A stretch of 5,857 bases of DNA from Clostridiaceae bacterium (GCA_012519875.1 JAAYPL010000140.1:1-5857); one strand, 5' to 3'. Numbered from the stretch's first letter, positions 1 to 5,668 are shown. The notes: generated by a model not told the origin, from the sequence alone. Translations and numbers: made by a program.

Positions 1-998
1 CGAGCCAATTCATAGGACGGATCGTCAGGCAGGCAAGGATGGCGGACCCAGGAAACACATGGGTGATCCGCAAGGAATCCGGCGATTTTCTCAGCATTTT
101 CAACGTGACGAGCCACACGAAGAGGCAGCGTCTCCAGGCCTTGAATAAACAACCAGGCGTTAAACGGACTCATGGCCGCACCGGTATCACGTAATAATGA
201 AACTCGAGCTCGGGTAATGAAGGCCGCAGCGCCAAAGTCTTTCGTGTAGGTCAAGCCATGATAGCCGGCATCCGGTTGGGAGAGCAGTGGGAAGCGGTCG
301 GTGGCACCATAGTCAAAACAACCTGCATCCACAATCACTCCGCCGAGGGAGGTTCCATGGCCACCGATAAATTTGGTCGCGGAATGCACCACGATATCCG
401 CGCCAAGTTCAATGGGCCGGATGAGATAAGGTGTCCCGAATGTGTTGTCAACGATCAGGGGCACACCGCTCTGATGCGCGGCCCGGGCCAATGCGGGGAT
501 GTCTGCGACGTTGCTCAGCGGATTGCCGATTGACTCGACAAAAAAGGCCTTGGTTTGCGGTTGGACAGCCGCCGCAAAAACAGCCGGATCGGAAGGATCG
601 ACAAATGTGGTCTTGATTCCGTAGTGAGGCAAAGTATTGGCCAGCAGATTATAGGTTCCTCCGTAAAGGGTGGTCGCGGCGACCAGATGATCACCCGCTT
701 GGGCCAAATTCATGATGGCATAGGTCACGGCAGCCGAACCGGATGCGGTAGCCAGTGCGCCGACGCCGCCTTCAAGGCTGGCCATTCGCGCTTCAAAAAC
801 ATCGGTGGTTGGATTCATGATCCGCGTATAAATGTTTCCGGGTCGCTTCAGACTGAAAAGATCGGCACCATGCTGCGTATCGTCAAAAACATAGGATGTG
901 GTCTGGTAGATGGGCACGGCACGCGACCCGGTTGTCGGATCGGCTTTTTGGCCGGCGTGCACCGCTCGCGTATGAAAGCCATATTTATTCTTTTCCAT
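1..998 (-). CDS. metY: O-acetylhomoserine sulfhydrylase (MetY), 3' end outside window
   Basis: This is a cytosolic PLP-dependent enzyme of the Cys/Met metabolism family. It would convert O-acetylhomoserine plus sulfide (or methanethiol) to homocysteine (or methionine). Translating from the ATG at 998 gives 332 uninterrupted residues running off the left edge; the family is about 425-430 long, so roughly 95 C-terminal residues are missing. Visible family motifs are the YTRIMNPT segment (Y57, R59), the phosphate-loop ATASGSAA (about 83-90), LYGGTYNLL (111-119), VDNTFGTPYL with the pyridine-binding Asp (D184), and HSATKFIGGHG with the PLP Schiff-base Lys (K209). All look intact. The long form with a HSATKFIGGHGTSLGG segment fits O-acetylhomoserine sulfhydrylase better than cystathionine gamma-synthase. 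The start is supported by AGGGGGG eight bases upstream of the ATG. An AraC-type regulator gene lies 111 bases upstream on the same strand, but metY has its own promoter. Substrate preference over O-succinylhomoserine is inferred from family resemblance. Confidence 0.93.
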   Translation of the reverse strand, partial: MEKNKYGFHTRAVHAGQKADPTTGSRAVPIYQTTSYVFDDTQHGADLFSLKRPGNIYTRIMNPTTDVFEARMASLEGGVGALATASGSAAVTYAIMNLAQAGDHLVAATTLYGGTYNLLANTLPHYGIKTTFVDPSDPAVFAAAVQPQTKAFFVESIGNPLSNVADIPALARAAHQSGVPLIVDNTFGTPYLIRPIELGADIVVHSATKFIGGHGTSLGGVIVDAGCFDYGATDRFPLLSQPDAGYHGLTYTKDFGAAAFITRARVSLLRDTGAAMSPFNAWLFIQGLETLPLRVARHVENAEKIAGFLADHPCVSWVRHPCLPDDPSYELA

Positions 999-1033
999 TG
1001 CAAAAGCCCCCCTATTCATACTGTTCGCATATG

Positions 1034-1064
1034 CATTTGATGATACGGCGGGCATCATTTGATG
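1034..1064. repeat. Repeat pair over the metY promoter, candidate operator
   Basis: The 9-mer CATTTGATG occurs twice in direct orientation, at 1034-1042 and 1056-1064, 22 bases apart start to start, which is about two helical turns. The same stretch holds an inverted repeat, TGATG (1038-1042) and CATCA (1053-1057), with a 10-base gap. Together they cover the -10 box, the spacer and the end of the -35 box of the metY promoter. Tandem direct sites about two turns apart are a known binding layout for AraC-family regulators, and such a gene lies next door. Bound protein here would be expected to block RNA polymerase. This is a pattern-based guess; no shared motif with the regulator's own promoter was found. 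Confidence 0.4.
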
Positions 1065-1068
1065 TCAA
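1040..1068 (-). promoter_or_regulatory. Sigma-70-type promoter of metY
   Basis: On the minus strand, TTGACA (1068-1063) is separated by exactly 17 bases from TATCAT (1045-1040). The -35 box is perfect and the -10 box matches 5 of 6. The predicted transcription start is near 1033, giving a leader of only about 35 bases before the ATG at 998. That is too short for a SAM riboswitch or T-box, so control is most likely by a DNA-binding protein. Confidence 0.75.
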
Positions 1069-1109
1069 GTCAATATCGCCTGTGGATCGGCCGAGGATTC
1101 AATGTTTAT

Positions 1110-2000
1110 TCAGAACTTCGCATGTTCTTTCCTGAAACGGCTGGGAGTCTGCCCGTCCTGGCTCTGAAAAACAGCTGAAAAGCGGCTGGGGGACCGGAAT
1201 CCGCACCTTCGGCCCACTTCTGCTATGGATAAACGTGTTTCAATCAGCAGCCGCCGGGCATTGCCCAGTCGAATCTGGGTCAGGTAGTTATACGGGCTGG
1301 TGTTGAAGGCTCGTTTGAAAGTTCGGATAAAATGGAAGCAATTCATGTTGCACAAGGCCGCCATGTCTTCCACGGAAAGCCGTTCGGCATAATGCAATCG
1401 CATATGGTTAATAACCGGCCTGAACCTGGGCTGCTCACCGACAAGGACTTCAGGAGCAGCCCAGTCGAGGGATGCGGGCTGCTGATAGTAATGCCGTACC
1501 AAAAGAACCAAAAGTTCTTCGGCCAGACAATGCATGAGAATTTCACACCCACTGCCGGGACACTTGTTTTCCTGAATCAGGCGGGAGATCAAATGCTGGA
1601 TATCAGGACGCAGGGGCAAAGCACAATGGGGAAAAATAAAGCCGAAGGCGTTGACGTTGATCTGACGGATCAGTCGAGTCATGCGCTCCGCGCAGATGAG
1701 CAGGAGAATATACGAAACATCTCTTTGGGCAAATTTTACACCATGGCGCTGCCCCGGATTAATGGGAACAATCTGACCGGGTTGACAGTCAACCGATTGA
1801 TCTTCAATCTGAAATCGCCGGAGCGGCGTCAAAGGAATCAGGAATTCATAAAAATTATGGATGTCTGAAAATCCGAGTGGTAGTTCGATGGGTTGTCCGG
1901 TCAAAACAACATGAACAAATCCGCAGCTAATTGTGTTAAAATGTGCCGACTGGTCGCAGGTCGTCATGATCGATAACGTAAATCCATTGTCCGCCGTCAT
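1110..2000 (-). CDS. AraC/XylS-family transcriptional regulator
   Basis: A 296-residue DNA-binding regulator with usual AraC-family architecture. Residues about 10-105 form a cupin-like ligand-sensing domain, with a typical turn NPGQRHG at 81-87. Residues 194-296 form the double helix-turn-helix domain. The first HTH is around LSVEDMAALCNMNCFHF (208-224) and ends in FKRAFNTSPYNYL. The second contains LSIAEVGRRCGFRSPSRFSA (257-276), followed by the usual GQTPSRFR ending (283-290). The effector is not predictable. The ATG at 2000 is chosen because AAGGAG lies nine bases upstream; an in-frame TTG at 2078 lies at or before the predicted transcription start. The gene sits immediately upstream of metY on the same strand, with no terminator visible between them, and is divergent from the carboxypeptidase-like gene. 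It could regulate itself, metY, the divergent gene or something outside the window. Confidence 0.9.
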   Translation of the reverse strand: MTADNGFTLSIMTTCDQSAHFNTISCGFVHVVLTGQPIELPLGFSDIHNFYEFLIPLTPLRRFQIEDQSVDCQPGQIVPINPGQRHGVKFAQRDVSYILLLICAERMTRLIRQINVNAFGFIFPHCALPLRPDIQHLISRLIQENKCPGSGCEILMHCLAEELLVLLVRHYYQQPASLDWAAPEVLVGEQPRFRPVINHMRLHYAERLSVEDMAALCNMNCFHFIRTFKRAFNTSPYNYLTQIRLGNARRLLIETRLSIAEVGRRCGFRSPSRFSAVFQSQDGQTPSRFRKEHAKF

Positions 2001-2009
2001 AATTTTTGA

Positions 2010-2015
2010 CTCCTT
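2010..2015 (-). promoter_or_regulatory. Shine-Dalgarno site fixing the AraC-type regulator start
   Basis: AAGGAG on the minus strand, nine bases before the ATG at 2000. It places the start 26 codons inside the longest open frame. Confidence 0.75.
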
Positions 2016-2083
2016 CCCTCTCCAAAATCCGTGAAGATAAGGTCTCGTTTTGCAAAAGTTGCGCTGCAATACGAACAAAAAAA

Positions 2084-2112
2084 ATTATAATGCCAAACAA
2101 GTTTAATGGCAA
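2084..2112 (-). promoter_or_regulatory. Sigma-70-type promoter of the AraC-type regulator
   Basis: On the minus strand, TTGCCA (2112-2107) is followed after 17 bases by a perfect TATAAT (2089-2084) and then a T-rich initial transcribed region. The predicted start is near 2077, leaving a leader of about 77 bases before the ATG at 2000. The inverted repeat TGCCA (2091-2095) / TGGCA (2107-2111) lies inside the promoter, covering the spacer and -35 box, and could be an operator. Confidence 0.72.
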
Positions 2113-2126
2113 GGGTCTTTCACCTA

Positions 2127-2166
2127 AATTGTTTTAAAAACGCAACAATTATGAATATTTATGAAT
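2127..2166. repeat. Inverted and direct repeats in the divergent regulatory region
   Basis: A perfect 7-base inverted repeat, AATTGTT (2127-2133) and AACAATT (2144-2150), has a 10-base gap and sits about 50-75 bases upstream of the predicted start of the AraC-type regulator. It is followed by two copies of TTATGAAT (2149-2156 and 2159-2166) ten bases apart, one helical turn. The stretch is very AT-rich and may be bent. It could bind a regulator acting on either divergent gene. AT-richness raises the chance of accidental repeats. Confidence 0.35.
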
Positions 2167-2223
2167 TAAAGACAGTCATTATCAAGGCGGCGCTTCCATA
2201 CTCCGCATTTTATTTCGGATTGG

Positions 2224-2253
2224 TTGTGTCCAAGGCTCACACTATGCTAATAT
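2224..2253 (+). promoter_or_regulatory. Possible extended -10 promoter of the carboxypeptidase-like gene
   Basis: TAATAT at 2248-2253 is preceded by TGC (2245-2247), forming an extended -10 element. A weak -35-like TTGTGT (2224-2229) lies 18 bases upstream. Transcription would begin near 2260, about 33 bases before the TTG start. An alternative reading uses TATGCT (2243-2248) with TTGGTT (2220-2225) at a 17-base spacing. Neither is strong. Confidence 0.35.
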
Positions 2254-2281
2254 TGTGGCTGAATAACGAATTTTCTTACCC

Positions 2282-2286
2282 GGAGG
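2282..2286 (+). promoter_or_regulatory. Shine-Dalgarno site supporting a TTG start
   Basis: GGAGG lies six bases before the TTG at 2293. It is the reason for accepting a TTG start, which also begins directly at a basic and then hydrophobic signal sequence. Confidence 0.75.
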
Positions 2287-2292
2287 CTGGAC

Positions 2293-3741
2293 TTGAGGAT
2301 CGTTAAAACACGACAGGAAACCGCAATAGCGCTTCTGGTTATCGGTCTGCTCATGATGACTGCCGGATTGGCCTGTCCTGCGCTGATTGTCGCGGAATCT
2401 GCCCGGGCCGCCGGCTTGACTGATCAATCCGATCCGAGTCTTTCGGCCGGAAATGAACCGGCAAAACAAGACGTTCTCTATCCGACGGTCAATCACTCCT
2501 CGATCTCGGCTCTCGCAATCGAAACCAGCCGTCAAAGAACCCTATACTCCCGGCAGATCAGTCCTCGCATCCACATGCCGGCCGCGTCCAAAATCATGAC
2601 CGCACTGATCGCCTGTGAACGTTTAAAACCCGATGTTCAAGTGACGATCAGCAAGGTGGCTGCCGAGGCGGCCGCACTGGAAAAGACTCCGGACGGAGTT
2701 CTTCTCCATTCAGGAGACAAATATCCACTGGGTTATTTGCTGGCCCGATTGATTTATTATGATTCTGATGCGGCAGCATTGGCCATCGCCGAGCAGGTCG
2801 CCAATGTCGAAGAACAATTTGTCGAAATCATGAATGCCCGGGCAGCGGCCTTCCGTATGACCGGTACCGTTTTCAAAAACAGTACCGGCGAGCCGGTTTA
2901 CGATATGTCCGCCACCGGTTTTTCCGAATTGGATCCCAGCCTTGCCCTTTTGCAATACACCACATTGCCGGATATGGCGCTCCTTTTTCTTCAGGCCGTC
3001 GCCAACCCGGTTTTTCTTGAATATCTGACCACCTCATCCAGATATTTCGTTCTCAGTGAATCGTCACTTGTCATCATGCGCAACAAGATGTCCGGTATCT
3101 GGACGCGATCGGAAGGGCTGATCAACGGCGTTTTTTACAGCCAATGGGCCAACAGCAGCTTTATGGCCGCAACGGGAACGGTTAACGGCATCAACATGAT
3201 TGTCCTGACTTACATGGGCGATCCTGATGAGGCCGACAACGATTTGATGGCCATCTTTCAGGCCTGCGAATCCTTTTACACCAGGTCACCGTTGGTGATA
3301 GCCGGCGACTCGTTTACCGGCGCCACAGAACAGACCATCGACGGGGAGTCCTTTGGCCTGGTGTTTAAAAACACTGTTTATTATGTGCATCCGCACAGCA
3401 ATGACTGGTTGAAACAGACCATTCGCTACAAGTCGCTGGGGCCCTTTAACCGGCCGATTCTACGCAGCATGACGGTAGGTCAGGTCATCTTTGACCTCAT
3501 GGATGGAACTCAAATCGCCGTTGATGTCGCGCCCGATCGGCAGATTCTCTCCAGCATCTCGATTATCGACAATATATTAAGCGCACTGCAGCGAAACAGC
3601 AATCTGGCCACCGTTCTGATTATCGCCGGACTGATCTTGATCATCGTGATGTTGATCCGCATTGTCATAGGAATTGATCGTATTCGACAATTGATCAAAC
3701 GCATTCGATTGGAAAAACGCGACCGGAGTTCGGAAAAGTAG
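2293..3741 (+). CDS. Peptidase S11 (D-Ala-D-Ala carboxypeptidase) homologue lacking the catalytic motifs, membrane-anchored
   Basis: A 482-residue homologue of DacF/PBP5-type carboxypeptidases, which trim the terminal D-Ala of peptidoglycan stem peptides outside the membrane. It has a basic N-terminus, a hydrophobic segment at about 11-34 and a possible signal peptidase site after ARA (37-39). The S11-like domain follows (about 65-320), with family context such as KIMTALIACERL (100-111), DAAALAIAEQVA (159-170), a FKNSTGEPVYD-like stretch and GLINGVFYS (275-283). A beta-rich PBP5_C-like region (about 337-425), a membrane helix (about 437-461) and a 20-residue basic tail complete it. The three active-site motifs are not conserved. 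SxxK reads AASK (97-100), with Ala at the nucleophile position. SxN aligns with YDS (156-158). KTG aligns with FYS (281-283). The frame is intact over 1.4 kb, so this looks like a maintained pseudoenzyme, perhaps a muropeptide-binding or scaffold protein. It converges on the membrane-protein gene with a 7-base gap. Family membership is confident; loss of activity is inferred by motif alignment by eye. Confidence 0.85.
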   Translation: MRIVKTRQETAIALLVIGLLMMTAGLACPALIVAESARAAGLTDQSDPSLSAGNEPAKQDVLYPTVNHSSISALAIETSRQRTLYSRQISPRIHMPAASKIMTALIACERLKPDVQVTISKVAAEAAALEKTPDGVLLHSGDKYPLGYLLARLIYYDSDAAALAIAEQVANVEEQFVEIMNARAAAFRMTGTVFKNSTGEPVYDMSATGFSELDPSLALLQYTTLPDMALLFLQAVANPVFLEYLTTSSRYFVLSESSLVIMRNKMSGIWTRSEGLINGVFYSQWANSSFMAATGTVNGINMIVLTYMGDPDEADNDLMAIFQACESFYTRSPLVIAGDSFTGATEQTIDGESFGLVFKNTVYYVHPHSNDWLKQTIRYKSLGPFNRPILRSMTVGQVIFDLMDGTQIAVDVAPDRQILSSISIIDNILSALQRNSNLATVLIIAGLILIIVMLIRIVIGIDRIRQLIKRIRLEKRDRSSEK

Positions 3742-3775
3742 TGTCTTGCTACGAGGGTCGCCGAATTCGGGTCGC
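3713..3775 (-). terminator. Probable intrinsic terminator of the DUF5685/J-protein/membrane-protein operon
   Basis: The arms 3775-3761 and 3733-3719 can form a 15-position stem with 13 pairs and two mismatches, GC-rich at its base. A small inner stem, GTAG/CTAC (3738-3741 and 3749-3752), lies within the 27-base loop. Read on the minus strand, the stem is followed after one base by TTTTT (3717-3713). There is no T-run in the plus direction, so it should work mainly for the minus-strand operon. It overlaps the last codons of both convergent genes. The long loop makes it less certain than a classic terminator. Confidence 0.45.
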
Positions 3776-4282
3776 ATAAAATTGGATCAATAAACTAAGC
3801 ACAAAATCAAACAGCAACAACATAACCTGAACGGCAATCGGCGCGACATACCAAAAGAATGAGAACTTTTCGGCTAATGCCCACACATCGGCCCGGATAA
3901 AAAGGAAAACAGCAATGGCCATCAGAATATTGCCGGCGACCAGTTTAAGCAAGGTTGCCGAGATACGGCCAAAATGCTGATCGATAATCGCCCTGAGCAG
4001 CGGATAGGGTCCAAAAAAAAAGATAAAAGGGAAAGAAACAGCCAGACCGGGCCAAGCCAAGCTGATGAGAGAGGCAGCCAGATATGTTGTCGCCGCCATG
4101 CCCACCCCTCCCTCGATGACTGCGATGGCCAGGCATAACGCTGTCAATGCCCGAACGAAAAGATTCGCCGTTGGTAAGATCTGATTAAGAGCCAGGAGCA
4201 AAATGATCAAGGCTACCAAAAGGCCGCCATAACTCAATCGCCTGACCAACCGCCGGTTTTTTTCCGGATCAGCAGCAGCCAC
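3749..4282 (-). CDS. Conserved polytopic membrane protein of unknown function
   Basis: A hydrophobic protein of 177 residues from the GTG at 4282. It has about five or six predicted membrane helices (roughly 18-36, 42-60, 62-77, 79-97, 111-130 and 143-166). The N-terminus is charged and the short tail basic (RIRRPS), suggesting a cytoplasmic end. A central FFFGPYPLLRAIID stretch (88-101) sits at the end of a helix. The overall look recalls small clostridial integral membrane proteins sometimes grouped with ECF-transporter S components or DUF2232-like proteins, but no substrate motif can be recognised. The start is uncertain: GTG codons exist at 4294, 4291 and 4282. The last is preferred because GGTGG lies eight bases before it. 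From there the gene overlaps the J-protein gene by 14 bases, which suggests translational coupling. It is the last gene of the operon. Confidence 0.8.
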   Translation of the reverse strand: MAAADPEKNRRLVRRLSYGGLLVALIILLLALNQILPTANLFVRALTALCLAIAVIEGGVGMAATTYLAASLISLAWPGLAVSFPFIFFFGPYPLLRAIIDQHFGRISATLLKLVAGNILMAIAVFLFIRADVWALAEKFSFFWYVAPIAVQVMLLLFDFVLSLLIQFYATRIRRPS

Positions 4283-4667
4283 AGAGGTCACCACCCATAC
4301 ATTCGCAGCAGGAATCGGCGCAGCAAAGGCAACTCAAAGTATTGCAGATATCGTTGGCGGTGGATCCACCCTGCCGATAATAGGGACCATATCGCTGTTG
4401 TTGCTGCCATGGTTGCTGCTGCTGCCACTGTTGGCCGGCTGTATAGTCAGGATTGGTATATTGTTGCCCCTGCTTATTGTTGGGATTGGTCAATTGGTCG
4501 TAAGCTTCGTTAATTTCCTGCATTTTTTCCTTGGCAAGATTTTCCAGCGGATGGTCTTTATAGTTATCCGGATGATATTTTTTGACCAGTTCCCGATATG
4601 CTTTTTTTATTTCTTCCTGTGTTGCGCCCGGTTTGATTCCCAGCACTTCATAGGGTGATTTAGCCAT
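4269..4667 (-). CDS. Short J-domain protein with Gln-rich linker and Cys-rich tail
   Basis: A 132-residue DnaJ-like co-chaperone, expected to stimulate the ATPase of an Hsp70/DnaK partner through its J-domain. The J-domain spans about residues 4-66 and has the essential HPD triad at 32-34 in KKYHPDNY, plus the usual NEAYDQLTN end. A low-complexity linker rich in Gln, Tyr and Trp follows (about 71-103). A tail of about 25 residues holds ten Cys, in a pattern like CLCCADSCCEC ending GDLCGCC. It lacks the Gly/Phe region, the DnaJ zinc finger and the C-terminal substrate domains, so it is not the housekeeping DnaJ. The Cys could bind metal, be acylated or form disulfides. The start at 4667 is preferred over the ATG at 4673 because AGGA is then nine bases away. 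The gene follows the DUF5685 gene by 25 bases and overlaps the next one. Confidence 0.88.
   Translation of the reverse strand: MAKSPYEVLGIKPGATQEEIKKAYRELVKKYHPDNYKDHPLENLAKEKMQEINEAYDQLTNPNNKQGQQYTNPDYTAGQQWQQQQPWQQQQRYGPYYRQGGSTANDICNTLSCLCCADSCCECMGGDLCGCC
4289..4296 (-). promoter_or_regulatory. Shine-Dalgarno-like site inside the J-protein gene
   Basis: GGGTGGTG on the minus strand encodes part of the J-protein's MGGDLC tail and also lies six bases before the GTG at 4282 of the membrane-protein gene. This decides the start chosen there and points to coupled translation. Confidence 0.45.
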
Positions 4668-4692
4668 GATCATGATTCCTTTCCCTAACGGT

Positions 4693-5538
4693 TCACAGCC
4701 GAGCCGGTTTTTCTCCTCGCAGAATCCGTTCGCGAGTATCCGGAAGGCCCAGGATAATAATGTTGGCAACGAGGCCGCTGTCTCGTCGATAAGGCAATAA
4801 TGCCGCAGTCCGATCCATCTCCAGTTCCAAATCGGCCAGTTTCTCGCCGGCGGTCGCACGAGCCGTGTTAAGATCCAGCCCACCATAAGGATTCCAACTT
4901 CCATTATTGCAGTCCCGTGCCCAATCGTCAATCGCATCCATCAGATAGATCCAATGACCCAAGCAGCCGCCCAACAAACCGACCGCCTGACGAACCGGCT
5001 CATCCTCGCAAACCAATACCGCGGCCTGAGCAAAAATTCGGCTGAGCAAGCTGTCAAACACTTTGCCTGCAGCCGGATCAGGAGCGCCGGCTTCCAGTTG
5101 CTTTAAATCGTTCATGGCCGAGGCAATCCAACGATCATAGGCTGGAAATCGGTCCGCGGCTCGGCGGTAACTGCGCTTCAAAGCAATTTTCGCGATCAAG
5201 CCGGAAAAAGAACGATCATCAGCGACATCATCCGCTGCCTTGTACCAGGCAAACAGAACGGTCAGACCGGCACAAAGATCCAAAACCTCCCCGCTTCCGG
5301 CAATCGGCCGCTTGGTCAACGGATTGAGAATGCATCCGGCCATCTCGTCCGCCGGCTGTTGTTCGCTTAAAGACAGGAGCAAGACGGCAAGCATCGTCAG
5401 ATCGTAGTTTACACCCATACGAGGCAACTGACCGTAGTCATGGCCGATCTGCTTGCAGATGCCACAATAAATCGATTTGTACCGCGCGAATTCCCTCATC
5501 AGCAATTCGGGCTTCAGCGGTCGAACATAGCCGAACAT
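4693..5538 (-). CDS. DUF5685 family protein
   Basis: A 281-residue, probably all-helical cytoplasmic protein. It is recognised by its MFGYVRPLKPEL start, the REFARYKSIYCGIC segment (16-28) and the later LGHWIYLMDAIDDWARD segment (193-209) with NGSWNP (212-217). The family has no established function. Two Asp-rich motifs stand out: AADDVADD at 101-108 and DAIDDWARD at 201-209. They resemble, in sequence and order, the DDxxD-type motifs of squalene/phytoene synthases; this is inference. Paired Cys at 25 and 28 could bind metal. The ATG at 5538 is preferred over the TTG just before it because GGAGG lies four bases upstream. It is the first gene of a minus-strand operon with the J-domain protein and the membrane protein, and is divergent from gltX. 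Confidence 0.85.
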   Translation of the reverse strand: MFGYVRPLKPELLMREFARYKSIYCGICKQIGHDYGQLPRMGVNYDLTMLAVLLLSLSEQQPADEMAGCILNPLTKRPIAGSGEVLDLCAGLTVLFAWYKAADDVADDRSFSGLIAKIALKRSYRRAADRFPAYDRWIASAMNDLKQLEAGAPDPAAGKVFDSLLSRIFAQAAVLVCEDEPVRQAVGLLGGCLGHWIYLMDAIDDWARDCNNGSWNPYGGLDLNTARATAGEKLADLELEMDRTAALLPYRRDSGLVANIIILGLPDTRERILRGEKPARL

Positions 5539-5581
5539 CAAGCCTCCAGGTCATTTCACCAGTATTAAAGAAAGCTAATTT

Positions 5582-5610
5582 ATGTTATCATACTATGCAA
5601 TTATGAGTAA
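5582..5610 (-). promoter_or_regulatory. Weak promoter candidate for the DUF5685 operon in the gltX divergent region
   Basis: On the minus strand, TAACAT (5587-5582) has the extended -10 TG one base upstream. A poor -35-like TTACTC (5610-5605) lies 17 bases further up. Transcription would start near 5575, about 37 bases before the ATG at 5538. The whole 126-base gap between 5538 and gltX is AT-rich and must hold promoters for both directions. For gltX only a -10-like TATCAT (5586-5591) was seen, without a good -35 box. No T-box or other riboswitch fits in this space. Confidence 0.3.
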
Positions 5611-5668
5611 GGCCTTTTTTGTAAACGAATTGACCGAGGAACCCGCCGAAAGGAGAGTACCACGATGA
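5603..5668 (+). CDS. Possible 21-codon leader ORF overlapping the gltX start
   Basis: ATG at 5603 opens a 21-residue reading frame whose TGA (5666-5668) overlaps the gltX ATG (5665-5667) as ATGA, the classic coupled-gene junction. The peptide has four Glu (positions 9, 12, 13 and 16) and a basic end. No Shine-Dalgarno site precedes its ATG, and the gltX Shine-Dalgarno lies inside it. It may be chance; if translated, it could link gltX initiation to ribosome movement through Glu codons. Confidence 0.2.
   Translation: MSKAFFVNELTEEPAERRVPR

Noticed and set aside
258..1040. Several plus-strand open frames over the metY region
   Set aside because: They are antisense to a clear MetY reading frame with all PLP-site motifs, and they overlap one another.
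999..1110. SAM riboswitch or T-box upstream of metY
   Set aside because: The promoter at 1040-1068 leaves only about 35 leader bases, and there is no terminator hairpin with a T-run.
1332..1868. 178-residue open frame antisense to the AraC-type regulator
   Set aside because: It is a shadow frame. The minus-strand protein has a full, recognisable AraC-family domain pattern over the same bases, and this frame matches nothing familiar.
2001..2078. Longer N-terminus of the AraC-type regulator from the TTG at 2078
   Set aside because: The TTG lies at or upstream of the predicted transcription start, and AAGGAG directly supports the ATG at 2000.
2106..2306. 66-residue plus-strand open frame in the divergent region, or its 51-residue version from the ATG at 2151
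   Set aside because: There is no Shine-Dalgarno site, it crosses the regulator and carboxypeptidase-gene promoters, it overlaps the well-supported TTG start at 2293, and its composition is not protein-like for a known small family.
4380..4445. CTG/TTG-rich stretch that looks like a triplet microsatellite
   Set aside because: It is the Gln-rich linker of the J-protein, coded by mixed CAG and CAA codons on the minus strand, not a pure tandem repeat.
4674..4937. Upstream extension of the J-protein frame by 88 to 90 codons
   Set aside because: It overlaps the DUF5685 gene in another frame, J-domains normally begin within a few residues of the start, and an AGGA site supports the ATG at 4667.
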